Shown here one piece after another: positions 27,326 through 29,388 of a stretch of 29,388 bases of DNA (the stretch's first letter is position 1; every line of letters begins with the position of its first letter). Position numbers and translations under genes: made by a program. Origin of the DNA: Acanthamoeba sp. SK_2022b (lineage: Eukaryota > Discosea > Longamoebia > Acanthamoebidae); assembly GCA_027943245.1 (NCBI GenBank), contig JANDJZ010000633.1, positions 1 through 29,388 on the forward strand, in the 5' to 3' direction. Under the pieces are notes generated by a model. The model was not told the origin of the DNA. It searched no databases and was given only the letters and a program-made list of their open reading frames with translations.

Positions 27326-29291
27326 ATGAGGAAACGAAAAATCAACCCGGCATTCCTGGCAAGTCATGCAGCCGAGGACCCGCTTGTGGCAGTACCTGCA
27401 TCTGCGTCGGGCCAACGGAGCGTGGAGATGCAACTCAAGCAGGCACAGAGGACTGGACACATGCGCCTCTGTAACAGCGCGCTGCAGGCCATCCCCACCA
27501 ACGCGTTCCTCATCCACGAAGTCCGTTTCGGCGAGGACGACCAGTGGTGGGACCGAGCCCCCATCTCTCGCATCGACCTCACCAACAACGAAATCGAGGA
27601 AATTGCGGCCCTCGACCTCGGTCACGAGGAACCAGCAAAGAGGCGGCACCTCAATGAACTGTGGCCCCAAGTCAACTCCTTCTGCGCCGCCCAGAACAAG
27701 ATTGCCTGCATCTCGCCCCAGCTGTTCCAGCTCGAAAACCTCACTACTCTCGACCTAAGGTAGCCTCTTCTCTTCCTCCACTCGCGGCGGACTGGTACCA
27801 GCTACTGACCCTGCGGGGGCACCAGTCACAACAAGTTGGCTCGTCTTCCTGACGAAGTGGGCCAAGCTCGACAACTGGTGCATCTGCTTCTGCATAACAA
27901 CGAGCTGCAGGAGCTGCCTGACACGCTCGGCTGGCTGCCTGCCCTCAGCAACCTCAACCTCTCGCACAACCAATTGGCACAGCTGCCCGCCACGCTGGCT
28001 CTGCTTCCTCGAATCGAGGTGCGCCCTACACTCCCAGCTCGGAGACGGTCGTTGTGGAGCTTCTCGCCCTGCAGCACAGAGTGCGTGGTGTCGGCGTCGG
28101 GCTTGGCTGGCTTTACTCAACTCTGGTCGCGCTCAGGTGATCGACCTCTCGGCCAACAAGCTCACAGCGCTGCCGGCCGAGACGAGGAACAACTGGGGCG
28201 GCCTCCGCGAGCTGGAGCTGCGAGGCAATCAGCTCACTGCTCTGCCCGTGGCTACTTCCAAGGACCCCACCGCTGGATGGCCTCTGCTGGTAACATCTCA
28301 ACGCAACTCCCACACGCGCTGCTCTCCAGTGCTCACGCCCTTGTAGGCCCGTCTCGATTTGTCTCAGAACCGACTGCGCGAGTTGCCGTCGGACGTGGCC
28401 CTGCTCTACTCGCTGCGAGAGCTCTACTTGGCCAAGAACCTCCTGCAGTCTCTGCCCGCCGAGATCAACACGCTCACCTCGCTGGCCATCCTGGACCTCA
28501 AGGAGAACAGCCTTGCGCACTTCAAGGAGGAGCACTTCTGCAACCTCTCCCTTCAGATTCTCGACCTGTCCTCGAACAACCTGCGAGCTATCCCGCCAGC
28601 CCTCGGTCGCATGACAACGCTCAAGGTTCGTATACACTGAACTCCGCCCCCCCCCCCAATCTGCGTTCGCACTGTGGCCTCTCGTGCCGTGTCTGATGAA
28701 ACGAGCGCGCAGACGCTGGCCATTGCTAGCAACCCGTTGATGGGCTTCAAGCGCGGCGTGATCGACCAGGGCACCGACGAGATACTTAAGTACCTGCGAT
28801 TTCGTCTTCCGCCAGATGACCAAGGTGTGCTGCCTCACTCGTTCGCTCACCCGTTTGCTCGCTCCGCTGCATCTTCACCTCGCCCTACCTCCTCTCCCTT
28901 TCCCGATCCCTGCCTTTCATCGCCACGGCAAAGCCAAGCAGGCGGCGACAAGTTTTGCTCTGATCGTGGAGTCGGCCTACAACGAGCGGAGTCGCTCGCT
29001 GGACCTCTCGGCCAAGTTCTCGTCGCCCCCCGTGCCGGACATCGTGTGGGCCAAGGGCGAGCTGGTCGTTGACCTCAGCCTGGCCAAGAACGCCCTTCCC
29101 GAGCTTCCCGCGCAGATCGAGTCCTTTGCCCGACTACGCAGGCTCAACCTCAACGACAACAAGCTCGCCGCGCTTCCGCTCGAGCTGGGCAAGTGCACGC
29201 TCCTCGAGGAGCTGTTCCTTCAGAAGAACAGCCTAACCGAAATACCTGCCGTCGTCTTTCAGCTCATCCGCCTCACCGAGCTGGACATCAG
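27326..29291 (+). CDS. LRRC40: LRRC40-like leucine-rich-repeat protein (5' part)
   Basis: Six exons lie in the window (27326-27759, 27826-28018, 28137-28289, 28347-28625, 28713-28824, 28934-29291), and the last ends in phase 2, so the gene continues beyond the edge. ATG 27326 starts MRKRKINPAF. The N-terminal block DDQWWDRAPISRIDLTNNEIE corresponds to the region before the repeats in LRRC40. Repeats of the L-x-x-L-x-L-x-x-N-x-L type follow (LTTLDLSHNKLARLP, LSNLNLSHNQLAQLP, LRELELRGNQLTALP, LAILDLKENSLAHF, LQILDLSSNNLRAIP). NPLMGFKRGVIDQGTDEILKYL matches the capping segment between the two LRR arrays of LRRC40. A second array begins after it. The role of LRRC40 is poorly known; it is probably a cytosolic scaffold. 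The acceptor of the last exon (GCAAAG) is the least certain. Confidence 0.9.
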
Positions 29292-29388
29292 GTATCTCTC
29301 TCTATTACACGTGCGCACGCAACCACGAACCTCTCTCTCTCTCTCTCTCTCATTCTGTCCTTTCTGTGTGCGCGGTGGTGGTGGTGGT
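29292..29388 (+). repeat. Intron with (CT)n and (GGT)n at the window edge
   Basis: After the donor GTATCT there is a CT run at about 29331-29351 and GGT repeats at the very end. The next exon lies outside the window. Confidence 0.7.

Noticed and set aside
1..29388. Search for transposons, viral insertions or CRISPR-like arrays
   Set aside because: No transposase, integrase, reverse transcriptase, capsid or polymerase of viral type, terminal repeats or spaced direct repeats were seen.

Overview
This is a eukaryotic nuclear window, most consistent with a free-living amoebozoan such as Acanthamoeba. It is GC-rich and gene-dense, with short GT-AG introns (about 55-110 nt, often starting GTACG or GTGCG), very short intergenic gaps, and C, AC, CT and GA tracts confined to introns. 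No rRNA, tRNA, CRISPR array or transposon was found. Gene models were built by joining reading frames at phase-compatible splice sites guided by conserved motifs; none has transcript support here. The species call is an inference from style and gene content.

Layout from left to right. 3-686 (+): 3' part of a charged low-complexity protein. 855-1350 (-): small unknown protein. 1665-2522 (-): proline-rich protein with a p21-like PCNA-binding (PIP) box. 2713-5541 (+): PrimPol, nine exons, head-to-head with the PIP-box gene. 5772-7938 (-): CUE domain, several ubiquitin-binding-like helices and a PARP catalytic domain in one protein. 8188-10132 (-): unrecognised 507-residue protein. 10237-11003 (+): GINS subunit Psf3. 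11119-12766 (-): divergent alpha-tubulin. 13188-14570 (-): rhomboid protease. 14646-17432 (+): FAAH-like amidase, 14 exons. 17636-18348 (-): secretory glutaredoxin. 18472-19496 (-): GATA zinc-finger protein. 20233-21543 (-): single-pass membrane protein of unknown function. 22096-25010 (-): two-pore channel with EF-hands. 25542-27137 (+): secreted SH3b-NlpC/P60 peptidase, probably of bacterial origin. 27326-end (+): LRRC40-like leucine-rich-repeat protein, running off the window.

The left 13 kb is notable for replication and genome-maintenance genes: PrimPol, a PCNA-binding-motif protein, Psf3 and a PARP. The bidirectional PIP/PrimPol and Psf3 promoters, and the upstream regions of alpha-tubulin and LRRC40, carry E2F-type sites (TTTCCCGC or TTTGGCGC). 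This suggests a shared G1/S programme. The right half holds membrane, secretory and phagosome-type functions: amidase, glutaredoxin, two-pore channel and NlpC/P60 peptidase.
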